Source: a virus. Taken from it: a stretch of DNA of 64,000 bases. The stretch is taken from IMG/VR virus record IMGVR_UViG_3300032073_005220, positions 62,001 to 126,000 of that record; one strand, 5' to 3'. The notes below the pieces were generated by a model. It searched no databases. It was not told the origin of the DNA and saw only the letters and a program-made list of their open reading frames with translations. Position 1 is the stretch's first letter. Each line of letters begins with the position of its first letter. This document shows, piece by piece, positions 23,733 to 31,822 of the stretch. The position numbers and the translations under genes are program-made.

Positions 23733-25931
23733 ATGTCGGCATTAAATGAACTTCAAAATTATACCTTTGTTAGTAAATACGCCCGTTGGATCGAATCAGA
23801 GAACAGAAGAGAAACTTGGAAAGAAGCAGTAGATCGAGTCAGGAATATGATGCACACATATTATTCTGATAAAAATATCTCAGAAGAGATAGATTGGGCT
23901 TATGACATTATGTTTAAGAAAAAGGTACTGGGTAGCCAAAGAGCTTTACAGTTCGGAGGAGAACCCATATTAAAGCGTCACGCCAAAATATATAACTGTA
24001 CCAGCTCTTATTGCGATAGGTTAAGATTCTTCCAGGAATGTTTCTGGTTACTTCTATGTGGTAGTGGTACTGGCTTTAGTGTACAAAAACATCATGTGTC
24101 TAAACTTCCAACTTTGTCTCATCAAAAAAAAGACAAAAGAAAAGGTGTAAAGTATAAAATAGAAGACAGCATAGAAGGTTGGTCTGATGCTTTAGGTATT
24201 TTACTAAGTTCTTACTTCACAAAACCTGCTGAAGAAAAATTTAAAAAATATAAAGATCAATATATAGTTTTTGATTATAGTAATATTAGAGAGAAAGGTT
24301 CTAAGTTATCTTCCGGGGTTGGCAAAGCTCCTGGTTTTGAGCCTTTACAAAATGGTTTGGAAAAAATTAGAGAATTATTGGAGAGTTGCATTGAAAACAA
24401 ACAAAAAAAATTACGACCGATCGATGCTTATGATATTATTATGCACAGCAGCGATGCTGTACTATCTGGTGGTGTTCGTAGAAGTGCGTCATTAGCACTA
24501 TTCAGCGCAGATGATGAAGACATGGCCAAAGCCAAAACAGGCAATTGGTACGTGGATAATCCTCAAAGAGCAAGAAGTAATAATTCTGCTTTACTTATCA
24601 AAGACGATACTAGCTACGAACAGTTTGCAGAACTTATGGAATCTGTTAAGGAATTTGGAGAGCCGGGTTTTATTTGGAGTGATTCCAAAGAAATGACTTT
24701 CAATCCTTGCGTTGAAGTAGGAATGTGGCCTGTTGATGAAAAAACAGGTAAATCAGGATGGCAAGGCTGTAATCTTTCTACTATCAATTGTTCTTCCGTT
24801 ATAGACGAAGCAGATTTTTATGAAAGATGTAAAGCTGCTGCAATCATTGGAACACTACAAGCTGGGTTCACAGACTTAGAATATCTAGGAAAAACAACAA
24901 ACGCTATTTTTGAACGAGAAGCTTTATTAGGTGTTTCTCTAACTGGAATTATGGAAAAACACGAATTGGTATTAACAGAAAAAGTTCTAAAAAAAGGAGC
25001 TAAGATTGCTGTTGATACCAACAAGGAGTTCGCTCAGAAAATCTGCATTAATCAAGCTGCCAGAGTCACATGCCTAAAACCTGAAGGCACTTCAAGCTCT
25101 ATGCTGGGAACGTCGTCAGGTATTCACCCTCATCATGCAAAAAGATATATTAGACATGTACAAGCTAATATCCTAGAACCTCCATATCAATATTTTAAAA
25201 GCTATAATCCCTTAGCTTGTGAAAAATCATCATGGTCTGCAAATGATACAGACGAAGTAGTAAAATTCCCTATAGAAGTACCTGATGGGTCAAAACTAAA
25301 AAACCAACTACCTGCGGTAGAAATGTTGGGTGTTGTTAAAGACGCTCAGAAGAATTGGGTTCATTCTGGTAAAAACAGATCTTTATGTACTCAAGACTTT
25401 TTAAGTCATAATGTCAGCAATACAGTGACAGTACAACCGGATGAATGGGAGGCTGTTACTAAATTCATTTATAACAATAGAAAGTTTTTTGCTGGAATTA
25501 GTTTAATCCCACAGAGTGGAGACAAGGATTATCCTCAAGCTCCTTTTACCACAGTATATACCAGTAGAGAAATCGTTAAAGAATATGGCGATGCTGGGTT
25601 ATGGTGTTCAGGTTTGATTGAGTTAGGCTTAAATGCTTTTGACAACAATTTATGGGCAGCGTGTGACTATATCACATTAAATCAATCAACAGATAAAGAC
25701 ACCGAAGACAAAAAATTATTTGCGATTAAGATGCATAGATTTGCTAAAAAATATTTCGATGGAGATTTTAAGAGACTAACGTATTGTATGAAAGACGTAT
25801 ATAATTGGAAAATTTATACTGATTTATATGAGAGTTTTAGTAAGGTGGATTATACACAACTATTAGAAACAGAGGATAATACCGTAGGAATAGAGGAAAT
25901 CAGTTGTGCAGGTGGTGCATGTCTTATTTGA
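23733..25931 (+). CDS. nrdJ: Class II adenosylcobalamin-dependent ribonucleoside-triphosphate reductase
   Basis: 732 aa, matching the monomeric Lactobacillus-type RTPR in length. Redox Cys89 (IYNCTSS) pairs with Cys346 (QGCNLST). Thiyl-radical site NPCVE gives Asn324, Cys326 and Glu328. The C-terminal shuttle pair is SCAGGACLI (Cys725, Cys730). GSGTGFSVQ, GVRRSASLALFS and CLKPEGTSS are further family blocks. It makes dNTPs from rNTPs using AdoCbl, so it needs host cobalamin but no small subunit and no oxygen. It has a strong AGGAG site and its own leader. No split, intron or intein is visible. Confidence 0.95.
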   Translation: MSALNELQNYTFVSKYARWIESENRRETWKEAVDRVRNMMHTYYSDKNISEEIDWAYDIMFKKKVLGSQRALQFGGEPILKRHAKIYNCTSSYCDRLRFFQECFWLLLCGSGTGFSVQKHHVSKLPTLSHQKKDKRKGVKYKIEDSIEGWSDALGILLSSYFTKPAEEKFKKYKDQYIVFDYSNIREKGSKLSSGVGKAPGFEPLQNGLEKIRELLESCIENKQKKLRPIDAYDIIMHSSDAVLSGGVRRSASLALFSADDEDMAKAKTGNWYVDNPQRARSNNSALLIKDDTSYEQFAELMESVKEFGEPGFIWSDSKEMTFNPCVEVGMWPVDEKTGKSGWQGCNLSTINCSSVIDEADFYERCKAAAIIGTLQAGFTDLEYLGKTTNAIFEREALLGVSLTGIMEKHELVLTEKVLKKGAKIAVDTNKEFAQKICINQAARVTCLKPEGTSSSMLGTSSGIHPHHAKRYIRHVQANILEPPYQYFKSYNPLACEKSSWSANDTDEVVKFPIEVPDGSKLKNQLPAVEMLGVVKDAQKNWVHSGKNRSLCTQDFLSHNVSNTVTVQPDEWEAVTKFIYNNRKFFAGISLIPQSGDKDYPQAPFTTVYTSREIVKEYGDAGLWCSGLIELGLNAFDNNLWAACDYITLNQSTDKDTEDKKLFAIKMHRFAKKYFDGDFKRLTYCMKDVYNWKIYTDLYESFSKVDYTQLLETEDNTVGIEEISCAGGACLI

Positions 25932-25955
25932 TTTCATTCCTAGAAGGGTACAACT

Positions 25956-26687
25956 TTGAGAAAAAAACAAAAGAATGGAACTCGTAAAGGGTCCATAAAG
26001 CTAGATAGCAATAAAATTAATCCAGAAGAAATTGTTGTAGGATTTAAAAACAGATTAAAACCTAGAACGATTAATCAAAAAAACTATATCAGAACTGTAG
26101 CAGAAAATACTATTACTTTCTGTCAAGGTGTTCCGGGTAGTGGTAAAACACATATAGCTATAGGTATGGCCCTAGAATATCTCATAGATGACAAGGTTGA
26201 AAAAATTGTAATTACAAGACCTGTTGTAGAAGCTGGAGAAAGACTAGGGTTTTTACCTGGATCAGCAGAGGATAAGTTACATCCGTATCTTTTGCCTCTG
26301 TTCGATGAAATTAATTACTTTTTACAAATGCAACATTATGCCAAACTCAAAGTAGGTAAAAGAATAGAAGTAGTTCCTTTAGGGCTAATGAGAGGTAGAA
26401 GTTTCCATAATGCTTTTATAGTTGCTGATGAGTGCCAGAATGCCTCATACGATCAACTAAAAATGTTATTAACTAGAATAGGTATGGACAGCAAGATGAT
26501 CTTAACAGGAGATGTCGCGCAATCAGATTTACAATTCGACAGACAGGGAGGCTTTCTGAGATTAATGCAGGTATTAGAAGGGGTGAATGGATTAGGTATA
26601 GCTGAATTAGAATCTACCGATATTGTAAGAAATGAAATAATATCTCGCGTTATATCTCGACTAGATGAGTATGAGAATAGACCATAA
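25956..26687 (+). CDS. phoH: PhoH-like ATPase (TTG start)
   Basis: 243 aa. Walker A GVPGSGKT (58-65), Walker B FIVADECQNAS, ITRPVVEAGERLGFLPG and LTGDVAQSDL are the PhoH blocks. No ATG occurs in frame before the Walker A region, and GAAGGG sits 7 nt before the TTG at 25956, so the TTG is very probably the start. PhoH proteins are RNA/DNA-binding P-loop ATPases related to superfamily 1 helicases and are common in marine and other phages; their role is unsettled. The 3' end overlaps the HNH gene by 23 nt. Confidence 0.93.
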   Translation: MRKKQKNGTRKGSIKLDSNKINPEEIVVGFKNRLKPRTINQKNYIRTVAENTITFCQGVPGSGKTHIAIGMALEYLIDDKVEKIVITRPVVEAGERLGFLPGSAEDKLHPYLLPLFDEINYFLQMQHYAKLKVGKRIEVVPLGLMRGRSFHNAFIVADECQNASYDQLKMLLTRIGMDSKMILTGDVAQSDLQFDRQGGFLRLMQVLEGVNGLGIAELESTDIVRNEIISRVISRLDEYENRP

Positions 26688-27240
26688 ACCTTGCTTAGTG
26701 TTAAATGCTGATTACAGTCCTGTAGCCATTGTGGATTGGCAGAGAGCTATTGTTTGGGCGTATAGGCTCAAAAATAGACCTGAAGGTATCTCTATGGATA
26801 TTGTAGAGTATTATAAAACAGATTTTATAAAAAGCAGTAATGACAAGGTTATATTACCAGCTGTAATAAAAATAAAAAACTATTTAAAATTACATAAACA
26901 TTCTGTTAATTTTTCTAGAAAAAATTTATTTATTAGAGACAACTATACCTGCCAATACTGCAATCGTCAATATTCTCAACAAGAATTAACCTATGATCAT
27001 GTTATACCAAAATCTCAATGGATTTCTAAGAATACCTCTCCTACCACTTGGACAAATATAGTCACAGCATGTGCTAAATGCAATCTAAGGAAAAGCAATA
27101 AAACTCCACAACAAGCAAAAATGAAGCTACAAAATAAACCAATTAGACCATTTAGTACCCACAAGTACTTGCATGTTACATCTAAGCTTTCTATTATGAA
27201 AGATAAGATACCAGAAGAGTGGAAAATTTATACAGGATAA
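26665..27240 (+). CDS. HNH nuclease-family protein
   Basis: 191 aa. The N-terminal part has LNADYSPVAIVDWQRAIVWA, as in chromosomal and phage HNH proteins. The HNH core is DNYTCQYCNRQYSQQ, then LTYDHVIPKSQW and TACAKCNLRKSNKTP, with two C-x-x-C zinc pairs and the HxP histidine. Overlaps phoH; a second in-frame ATG at 26671 is an alternative start. Not obviously a homing enzyme because no intron or intein neighbours it. It may process or degrade DNA during replication or packaging. Confidence 0.88.
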   Translation: MSMRIDHKPCLVLNADYSPVAIVDWQRAIVWAYRLKNRPEGISMDIVEYYKTDFIKSSNDKVILPAVIKIKNYLKLHKHSVNFSRKNLFIRDNYTCQYCNRQYSQQELTYDHVIPKSQWISKNTSPTTWTNIVTACAKCNLRKSNKTPQQAKMKLQNKPIRPFSTHKYLHVTSKLSIMKDKIPEEWKIYTG

Positions 27241-27245
27241 CCCAA

Positions 27246-27668
27246 ATGAGAATTGATCCAAGCGAGTTTGTCTCTGATAACTCTAAGAATGAACAAAAAA
27301 CAGAACGCTTATATTGTGCCTTAGGTTCCGAAGATTTTGTAGATAAAGACGGCTTTCCTAGGCTTGAACTAGAAACAGAAAGCCTATGCGCTAAGGCGCT
27401 ACCCGATAAACCTACCAAGCATTTCGGAGATAAAAGAGGTAATGATTATAGGTATTACATAAGGATGGATGCAGATCAAGAACTTTTTAATCCAATACAG
27501 ATATTATCTACAGTTAAAGATAAAAAGAACAATCACTTTATAAATTCTACATGCAAAAGCACAAAAGACTTTAAAGAAGTATCTCCTTCTATATTTGATA
27601 AATATACCAAGTATTTAAAATCAAAAGATTTAAGATGGCTAAAAGAAGCTCAAAGAGAATTAGTATAA
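27246..27668 (+). CDS. Hypothetical protein, paralogue of the 28361 gene
   Basis: 140 aa from the ATG at 27246; a GTG 27 nt upstream would overlap the HNH gene and has no better site. The C-terminal half (YYIRMDADQELFNP, FINSTCKSTKDF, YTKYLKSKDLRWLKEAQREL) matches the protein at 28361 (MVRIDPSHKLLNP, FVDNTCKGSKTN, YLSFLKTKNLAWLVNAEREN). The N-terminal half is unrelated. Function unknown; location beside replication genes. Confidence 0.75.
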   Translation: MRIDPSEFVSDNSKNEQKTERLYCALGSEDFVDKDGFPRLELETESLCAKALPDKPTKHFGDKRGNDYRYYIRMDADQELFNPIQILSTVKDKKNNHFINSTCKSTKDFKEVSPSIFDKYTKYLKSKDLRWLKEAQRELV

Positions 27669-28012
27669 TGCCAGAATATACCTTTATTTGCGATGATTGT
27701 GGGGAAATATTTAGCATAGTCTCTTCTATTGCTGAATATACAGACAAACAATTATGCACTTTATGTCAATCAAACAACACAAATAGATATTACCAACAAG
27801 ATTTAGCGAACATGAGAGGTTCTGTTATTAAGGCAGACTCTGAACTTAAAACTATTGGGGATTTAGCCAATAGAAATAGAGACAAGATGAGCGAGGACCA
27901 TAAACAAGCTTTGTTCAAAAAACATAATGCTTATAGAGAAAACGCCCCAGAAATGCCTCTACCAAAAGATATGAAAAGAATAAAGAAAACCAAGGGTATA
28001 AAATGGACATAG
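27668..28012 (+). CDS. FmdB-like zinc-ribbon protein
   Basis: 114 aa from ATG 27668, which overlaps the preceding TAA by 1 nt (TAATG). The first residues MPEYTFICDDCGEIFSI and a later LCTLC give the two C-x-x-C knuckles of FmdB/CxxC-CxxC-SSSS regulators. The C-terminal half is basic and helical (MPLPKDMKRIKKTKGIKW). FmdB proteins are small putative regulators; in phages the domain often appears with replication or late-transcription genes. The exact role is unknown. Confidence 0.78.
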   Translation: MPEYTFICDDCGEIFSIVSSIAEYTDKQLCTLCQSNNTNRYYQQDLANMRGSVIKADSELKTIGDLANRNRDKMSEDHKQALFKKHNAYRENAPEMPLPKDMKRIKKTKGIKWT

Positions 28013-28368
28013 ATAACAAGACGAATGCCGAATCTATTATGAAGTCATTAAAAGAGGCAGATATACCTCAAGATATAATAGACTCAATAGGTACAGCATA
28101 TGCTCAAAATGGTTTCTCGGATCTAGTAGATACTTCTGCCGATAAATTAATAGATTGTCCTAGAGAAATAGTGTTTAAGGTAGAAGGTACTGTACTAAAC
28201 CAAAGTGACGAAGGAGAAATTGTGGGATCAGAATTTATTTTTGATCAATCCTATCATATTCCTGTCCCCTCCGGCATAAATTATAAAGATTCTATGAATG
28301 CATTTTTAAATCATTTTACATCTAGTCTAGAACAAACAGCAAAAGAGCTTTGGAGAAATAATGTCTGA
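28003..28368 (+). CDS. Hypothetical protein
   Basis: 121 aa, acidic, with predicted helices at the N-terminus (a LKEADIPQDIIDSIG segment resembling a UBA-like three-helix turn) and a beta-rich middle (EIVFKVEGTVLNQSDEGEIVGSEFIF). No family recognised. Overlaps the FmdB-like gene by 10 nt and the next gene by 8 nt, so it is part of a compact cluster of small replication-region genes. Confidence 0.68.
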   Translation: MDIDNKTNAESIMKSLKEADIPQDIIDSIGTAYAQNGFSDLVDTSADKLIDCPREIVFKVEGTVLNQSDEGEIVGSEFIFDQSYHIPVPSGINYKDSMNAFLNHFTSSLEQTAKELWRNNV

Positions 28369-28708
28369 CACAATCTATTATACTAACTTGAATTCAGGTT
28401 CGGAAGACGATCAAGGAAACTTTGTATTGAAAGAAGATGGACCAGAGGCATATGCTAAAACGGTGAGGACACAAAATGTTGTCAAACACATGGTTCGTAT
28501 TGATCCTTCTCATAAACTACTTAATCCTTTTGACTACGACAATCAAGCAGAATTTAGCGGACATAAAAACTTTGTAGACAATACCTGTAAAGGATCAAAA
28601 ACAAACAGATATACTAGAGTAAATGGAAAATGTTTTAATTACTATCTATCGTTTTTAAAGACTAAAAATTTAGCGTGGTTAGTCAATGCTGAAAGGGAAA
28701 ACAACTAA
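28361..28708 (+). CDS. Hypothetical protein, paralogue of the 27246 gene
   Basis: 115 aa. From residue 42 onward it aligns with the C-terminal half of the 27246 product: RIDPSHKLLNP, FVDNTCKGSKTN, YLSFLKTKNLAWLVNAEREN. The shared NTCK/STCK motif and the LxWLxxAxRE ending suggest a small DNA- or protein-binding domain. Two copies within 1.1 kb indicate a local duplication with divergence. Overlaps neighbours by 8 nt and 1 nt. Confidence 0.75.
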   Translation: MSDTIYYTNLNSGSEDDQGNFVLKEDGPEAYAKTVRTQNVVKHMVRIDPSHKLLNPFDYDNQAEFSGHKNFVDNTCKGSKTNRYTRVNGKCFNYYLSFLKTKNLAWLVNAERENN

Positions 28709-29067
28709 TGAATAATAATTTAATTAAAAGATATGCCATTCTATGGTTAGAGTCTCAAGGTAATGATATAGACAAAATTTCAGAAGATTTAGATATACCA
28801 AAGTCTAGCGTAAAAAGAATAGTTAAACTTTATGCTGATCAAAGTAAGAAAGAAACTACAGAACCGTCAAAAACAGCAGAAACTGTACAAGATAAAAGAA
28901 AAACAGCAAAAGACTTTATGATAAACGAAACAGCAGGCAAGGGCTCATCTGGTGTTACGATAATGACCAAAACAGCTTCCGAAATAAGCGATGCGTCTAA
29001 AAAGAATAATACAAATAATCAATCAAAACTTTCTAATTGCATATATAAATTAGACGAAAACAAATAG
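28708..29067 (+). CDS. Helix-turn-helix protein with disordered tail
   Basis: 119 aa. Residues 1-40 form a helix-turn-helix (AILWLESQGNDIDKISEDLDIPKSSVKRIVKLY) like the recognition region of small phage regulators or sigma region 4. The rest is Lys/Thr/Ser-rich and probably disordered, with a short VTIMTKTASEIS segment. It may regulate the replication genes or tether another protein to DNA. Start overlaps the previous stop by 1 nt. Confidence 0.7.
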   Translation: MNNNLIKRYAILWLESQGNDIDKISEDLDIPKSSVKRIVKLYADQSKKETTEPSKTAETVQDKRKTAKDFMINETAGKGSSGVTIMTKTASEISDASKKNNTNNQSKLSNCIYKLDENK

Positions 29068-29071
29068 TATA

Positions 29072-29488
29072 ATGGAATACATCTCTAAATACTCTAACGA
29101 TAAAAGAGTATCTGCTGCTCAGTATATCACAGAGATTATATGTGAGCACAAAGCAAAGAAAGAAAAAAAGGATTTGCATTTTAGGTTCTGGCAAACCAGT
29201 AAATACTGGGGAAAATATTATAGAAGTCAAATATCTACGGCTAATAAATTACTTAAAACTTATAGTTCAAAAGCAATTATAGATGCATTAAATGACAGTA
29301 AAGCTGTAAGAATTTTTTCGTTGAGAGCCCCTCACCTAAACGCTATTATAGAACATCATCAAAACTTAATTAATAACACAGAGACTAAGCCTCATGAAAG
29401 TATAGAAAGAGTTGACCACACCAAGTTAGAAACAAGACAAGAGTATAAATCTAATAAGAAAAATATAATAGATATTTTAGACGACTAA
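29072..29488 (+). CDS. Hypothetical basic protein (conserved-looking FWQTSKYWGKYYRSQI motif)
   Basis: 138 aa, basic, predicted helical. Aromatic-rich HFRFWQTSKYWGKYYRSQISTANKLLKTY (about residues 37-66, read as two adjoining parts) suggests a nucleic-acid or protein interface. It lies directly before recA and after the HTH gene. Its position could fit a replication accessory factor such as a loader or recombination mediator, but I recognise no family. Confidence 0.66.
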   Translation: MEYISKYSNDKRVSAAQYITEIICEHKAKKEKKDLHFRFWQTSKYWGKYYRSQISTANKLLKTYSSKAIIDALNDSKAVRIFSLRAPHLNAIIEHHQNLINNTETKPHESIERVDHTKLETRQEYKSNKKNIIDILDD

Positions 29489-29498
29489 GGAATAGAAA

Positions 29499-30518
29499 AT
29501 GGCCAAATTAAAAGAAGAAGTAACGAAAGCTTTTGGAAAAAATATAATTTTATCAGCTAATTCGATTATAGACAAACCATCAACGGTAGTTCCTATCGGA
29601 CCCTCATTAGACATCATTTTAAATGGTGGTGTTCCTGAAGGTAGTTTTATTGTATTAACAGGACAGCCCAAATGTGGGAAAACTACAACGTCTTTATCCT
29701 TTGCTGCTACTGCCCTTAAACCTGAATATCAAGGAGACTTACCTTCTCCTAGAAAAGCGTACTACCTAAACATTGAGGGTAGATTGAAAAAACGAGATTT
29801 AGAAGGAATACCAGAATTAGACTTAGATAGATTTGATGTAATAGGTTCTCAGCAAGGTAAGATTTTACACGCAGAAGAATACTTACAAATTGCAGAGAAA
29901 ATAATCAATCAAGAACCAGGTAGTATATTAATCATTGACTCTTATTCAGCTTTATGCACAGAAGCTGAAATTACATCAGATATGAATAAGATGCAAAGAG
30001 CAGATGGAGCTAAACTCTTAGCTAAGTTTTGCAGAAAAGTCGCCAACGTTATTCCTGTAAACAAAAATTTAGTAATTGGTATTACGCACCTTATGGGAAA
30101 TCCAACAGGTTATGGCGCAGAGTTTAAAGAAAAGAGTGGTCAAGCTGTAGCATATCAAACGGATATTAAGCTTAGAGCTAAAACTTTCTCACCTTGGCTA
30201 TTAAATAAAGACACCAACTCTCAAATAGGACAAGAGGTAACATGGCAAGTCGTCACCTCTGCACTAGGTCCTCCAGGAGGATCTATTACTAGTTATTTGA
30301 GATATGGACAGGGTATAGATAAAGAAATGGAAGTAGTTAATCTAGCTATAGATTTAGGTCTTATCCAAAAGGCTGGAGCATGGTATACTCTTAGTTTTGT
30401 AGAGGAAAAAGAAAAACCCAAGGCTCAAGGGGTAGAAAAAGTTAGACAGTATATAGTAAATAATCCTGGATGTTATGAGAAGCTCTATGCTTTAATTAAA
30501 GAGACTATGGGTATTTAG
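29499..30518 (+). CDS. recA: RecA/UvsX-type recombinase
   Basis: 339 aa. Walker A GQPKCGKT (55-62), Walker B ILIIDSYSALCTEAE, GITHLMGNPTG as the L1-proximal strand, and the recombinase core order of bacterial/phage RecA. A helical N-terminal segment (1-30) precedes the core. The C-terminal region is short (KPKAQGVEKVRQYI and onward), unlike the longer E. coli C-terminus. It would form filaments on ssDNA for repair and recombination-dependent replication. GGAATAG precedes the ATG. It lies directly upstream of a Vsr-like nuclease. Confidence 0.92.
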   Translation: MAKLKEEVTKAFGKNIILSANSIIDKPSTVVPIGPSLDIILNGGVPEGSFIVLTGQPKCGKTTTSLSFAATALKPEYQGDLPSPRKAYYLNIEGRLKKRDLEGIPELDLDRFDVIGSQQGKILHAEEYLQIAEKIINQEPGSILIIDSYSALCTEAEITSDMNKMQRADGAKLLAKFCRKVANVIPVNKNLVIGITHLMGNPTGYGAEFKEKSGQAVAYQTDIKLRAKTFSPWLLNKDTNSQIGQEVTWQVVTSALGPPGGSITSYLRYGQGIDKEMEVVNLAIDLGLIQKAGAWYTLSFVEEKEKPKAQGVEKVRQYIVNNPGCYEKLYALIKETMGI

Positions 30519-30520
30519 TA

Positions 30521-30925
30521 ATGATAGTTATAGACTTGGAAGGAAATTCTACAAATTGGTTATTGACAGGCAACACTTCTCATGCTAGAATGCTTAATAA
30601 GTCAAAACTACATCTAAGAGCACGAAGTCTACTTAAAGAAGTTCATCCAACACTACAGATATTAGAAGAGATACCAATTCATGTTAGAAAAAAAGAGCTT
30701 TTATATTTAGATTTTTATATACCTTTGGTAAAAACCTGTATAGAAGTTCATGGAGAACAGCATTACAAATTTATTGGACACTATCATGGAAATAGATTTA
30801 ATTTTATTAAAGCTAAACAAAGAGATATGTCGAAAAAAGAATGGTGCGAGTTAAATAACATTACGCACCTAGAATTAAAGTTTGATCAAACAGATGAACA
30901 ATGGAAAGCAATAATAGAGAACTAA
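30521..30925 (+). CDS. Vsr-like endonuclease (PD-(D/E)xK family)
   Basis: 134 aa. Core LYLDFYIPLVKTCIEVHGEQHY holds the Vsr/homing-type acidic strand (D, then E-V-x-G-x-x-H). HLELKFDQTDEQW follows as the last strand and helix. A basic helical segment (KLHLRARSLLKEVHP) lies before it. Vsr enzymes nick at T:G mismatches; small phage relatives may be mismatch nucleases or freestanding homing enzymes. Separated from recA by 2 nt. It shares its core with the larger protein at 47590. Confidence 0.8.
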   Translation: MIVIDLEGNSTNWLLTGNTSHARMLNKSKLHLRARSLLKEVHPTLQILEEIPIHVRKKELLYLDFYIPLVKTCIEVHGEQHYKFIGHYHGNRFNFIKAKQRDMSKKEWCELNNITHLELKFDQTDEQWKAIIEN

Positions 30926-30926
30926 A

Positions 30927-31412
30927 ATGAATACAAAAGAGAAAGTCAAAGAATGGGACGAAGTTTTAGACTCCTATGAAAATAGTATTGGCTTCCCTAA
31001 ATATAATGAGTGTCTTATCAACGAGAAAGAACTTAACGAATACTTCTCTATGGACAGAAATGTTATTGAAAAATTATCTCCAGAAGACACAGCTCAAATT
31101 TCATATAGACTATCTCAGTTCGCTTTTCATGTACAAAGAACTTTAAACAGAGAAATAGCTAGACATAATTGGGCCGAGGAGACTATCAAAGAAACTATAG
31201 CTGATGAATTAAACAGCTATAAAGGTTATGGTTATGTAGAAAAATATTACCAAGCAGTTAAGCACAATGAAGCTGCTCAATCCTTAAGCAAGATTAAAAA
31301 ATACGCTAAACAGAGAATGGATAGATTGTCATATACTGCTAACTCCATAAAAAATCTTTCGGACATACTTATGGCTATTAATAGGAATAAGAATAAAAAT
31401 GGACATCAATAA
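30927..31412 (+). CDS. Hypothetical replication-region helical protein
   Basis: 161 aa, nearly all helical (WDEVLDSYENSIGFPKYNE, YRLSQFAFHVQRTLNREIARHNWAEE, YVEKYYQAVKHNEAAQ). The position between recA/vsr and dnaB, the size and the helical build are compatible with a recombination mediator like T4 UvsY or with a helicase loader, but no signature motif is present. It overlaps the following gene by 14 nt. Confidence 0.65.
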   Translation: MNTKEKVKEWDEVLDSYENSIGFPKYNECLINEKELNEYFSMDRNVIEKLSPEDTAQISYRLSQFAFHVQRTLNREIARHNWAEETIKETIADELNSYKGYGYVEKYYQAVKHNEAAQSLSKIKKYAKQRMDRLSYTANSIKNLSDILMAINRNKNKNGHQ

Positions 31413-31821
31413 ATTAAAACAAGATCCTGAAAAAATCCAACAGCTTATAGACTTGTTGGGCTCATTGCTGCCTGAAACGGAACTAGAACCTCAAGCAGTA
31501 AAGAAAAAGACTACAAAGAAAAAAGCGACAAAGAAAAAGACTTCAACCACAAAAAAGCCTAGAAACACTAGGAAAAAACCAGAAGAGCAAGAGTCTACTA
31601 ATAAATTTTTAGACATGCCCGAAATGAATATGCATAAAGAAGACGGGAAAATAGATAAACAACTTCAACAGTTCCCACCCACGCCTAGATCAAGACCTTC
31701 TGTCCAAAACGTTTCTGTTAGATGCAGGATTTGTGGCAAAGAAGAGACCATAAGCCAAGGTTTGCTTTTTGAGGGAGCAAACAGATATAAATGTAATAAA
31801 TGTTCTACACAGTCAGGCTAA
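31399..31821 (+). CDS. Lysine-rich linker protein with C-terminal zinc ribbon
   Basis: 140 aa. Residues 34-58 are histone-H1-like repeats of K, T and A (KKKTTKKKATKKK type). A Pro/Arg-rich linker follows and then a C-terminal zinc knuckle (VRCRICGKEE ... YKCNKC). A basic tail plus zinc ribbon immediately before dnaB suggests a DNA-bound accessory factor. The gene ends 1 nt before the dnaB ATG. Confidence 0.7.
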   Translation: MDINKLKQDPEKIQQLIDLLGSLLPETELEPQAVKKKTTKKKATKKKTSTTKKPRNTRKKPEEQESTNKFLDMPEMNMHKEDGKIDKQLQQFPPTPRSRPSVQNVSVRCRICGKEETISQGLLFEGANRYKCNKCSTQSG

Positions 31822-31822
31822 A

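Noticed and set aside
31500-31575. A-rich run in the lysine tract as a frameshift site
   Set aside because: The reading frame continues normally into a proper zinc ribbon, and no alternative frame of interest follows.
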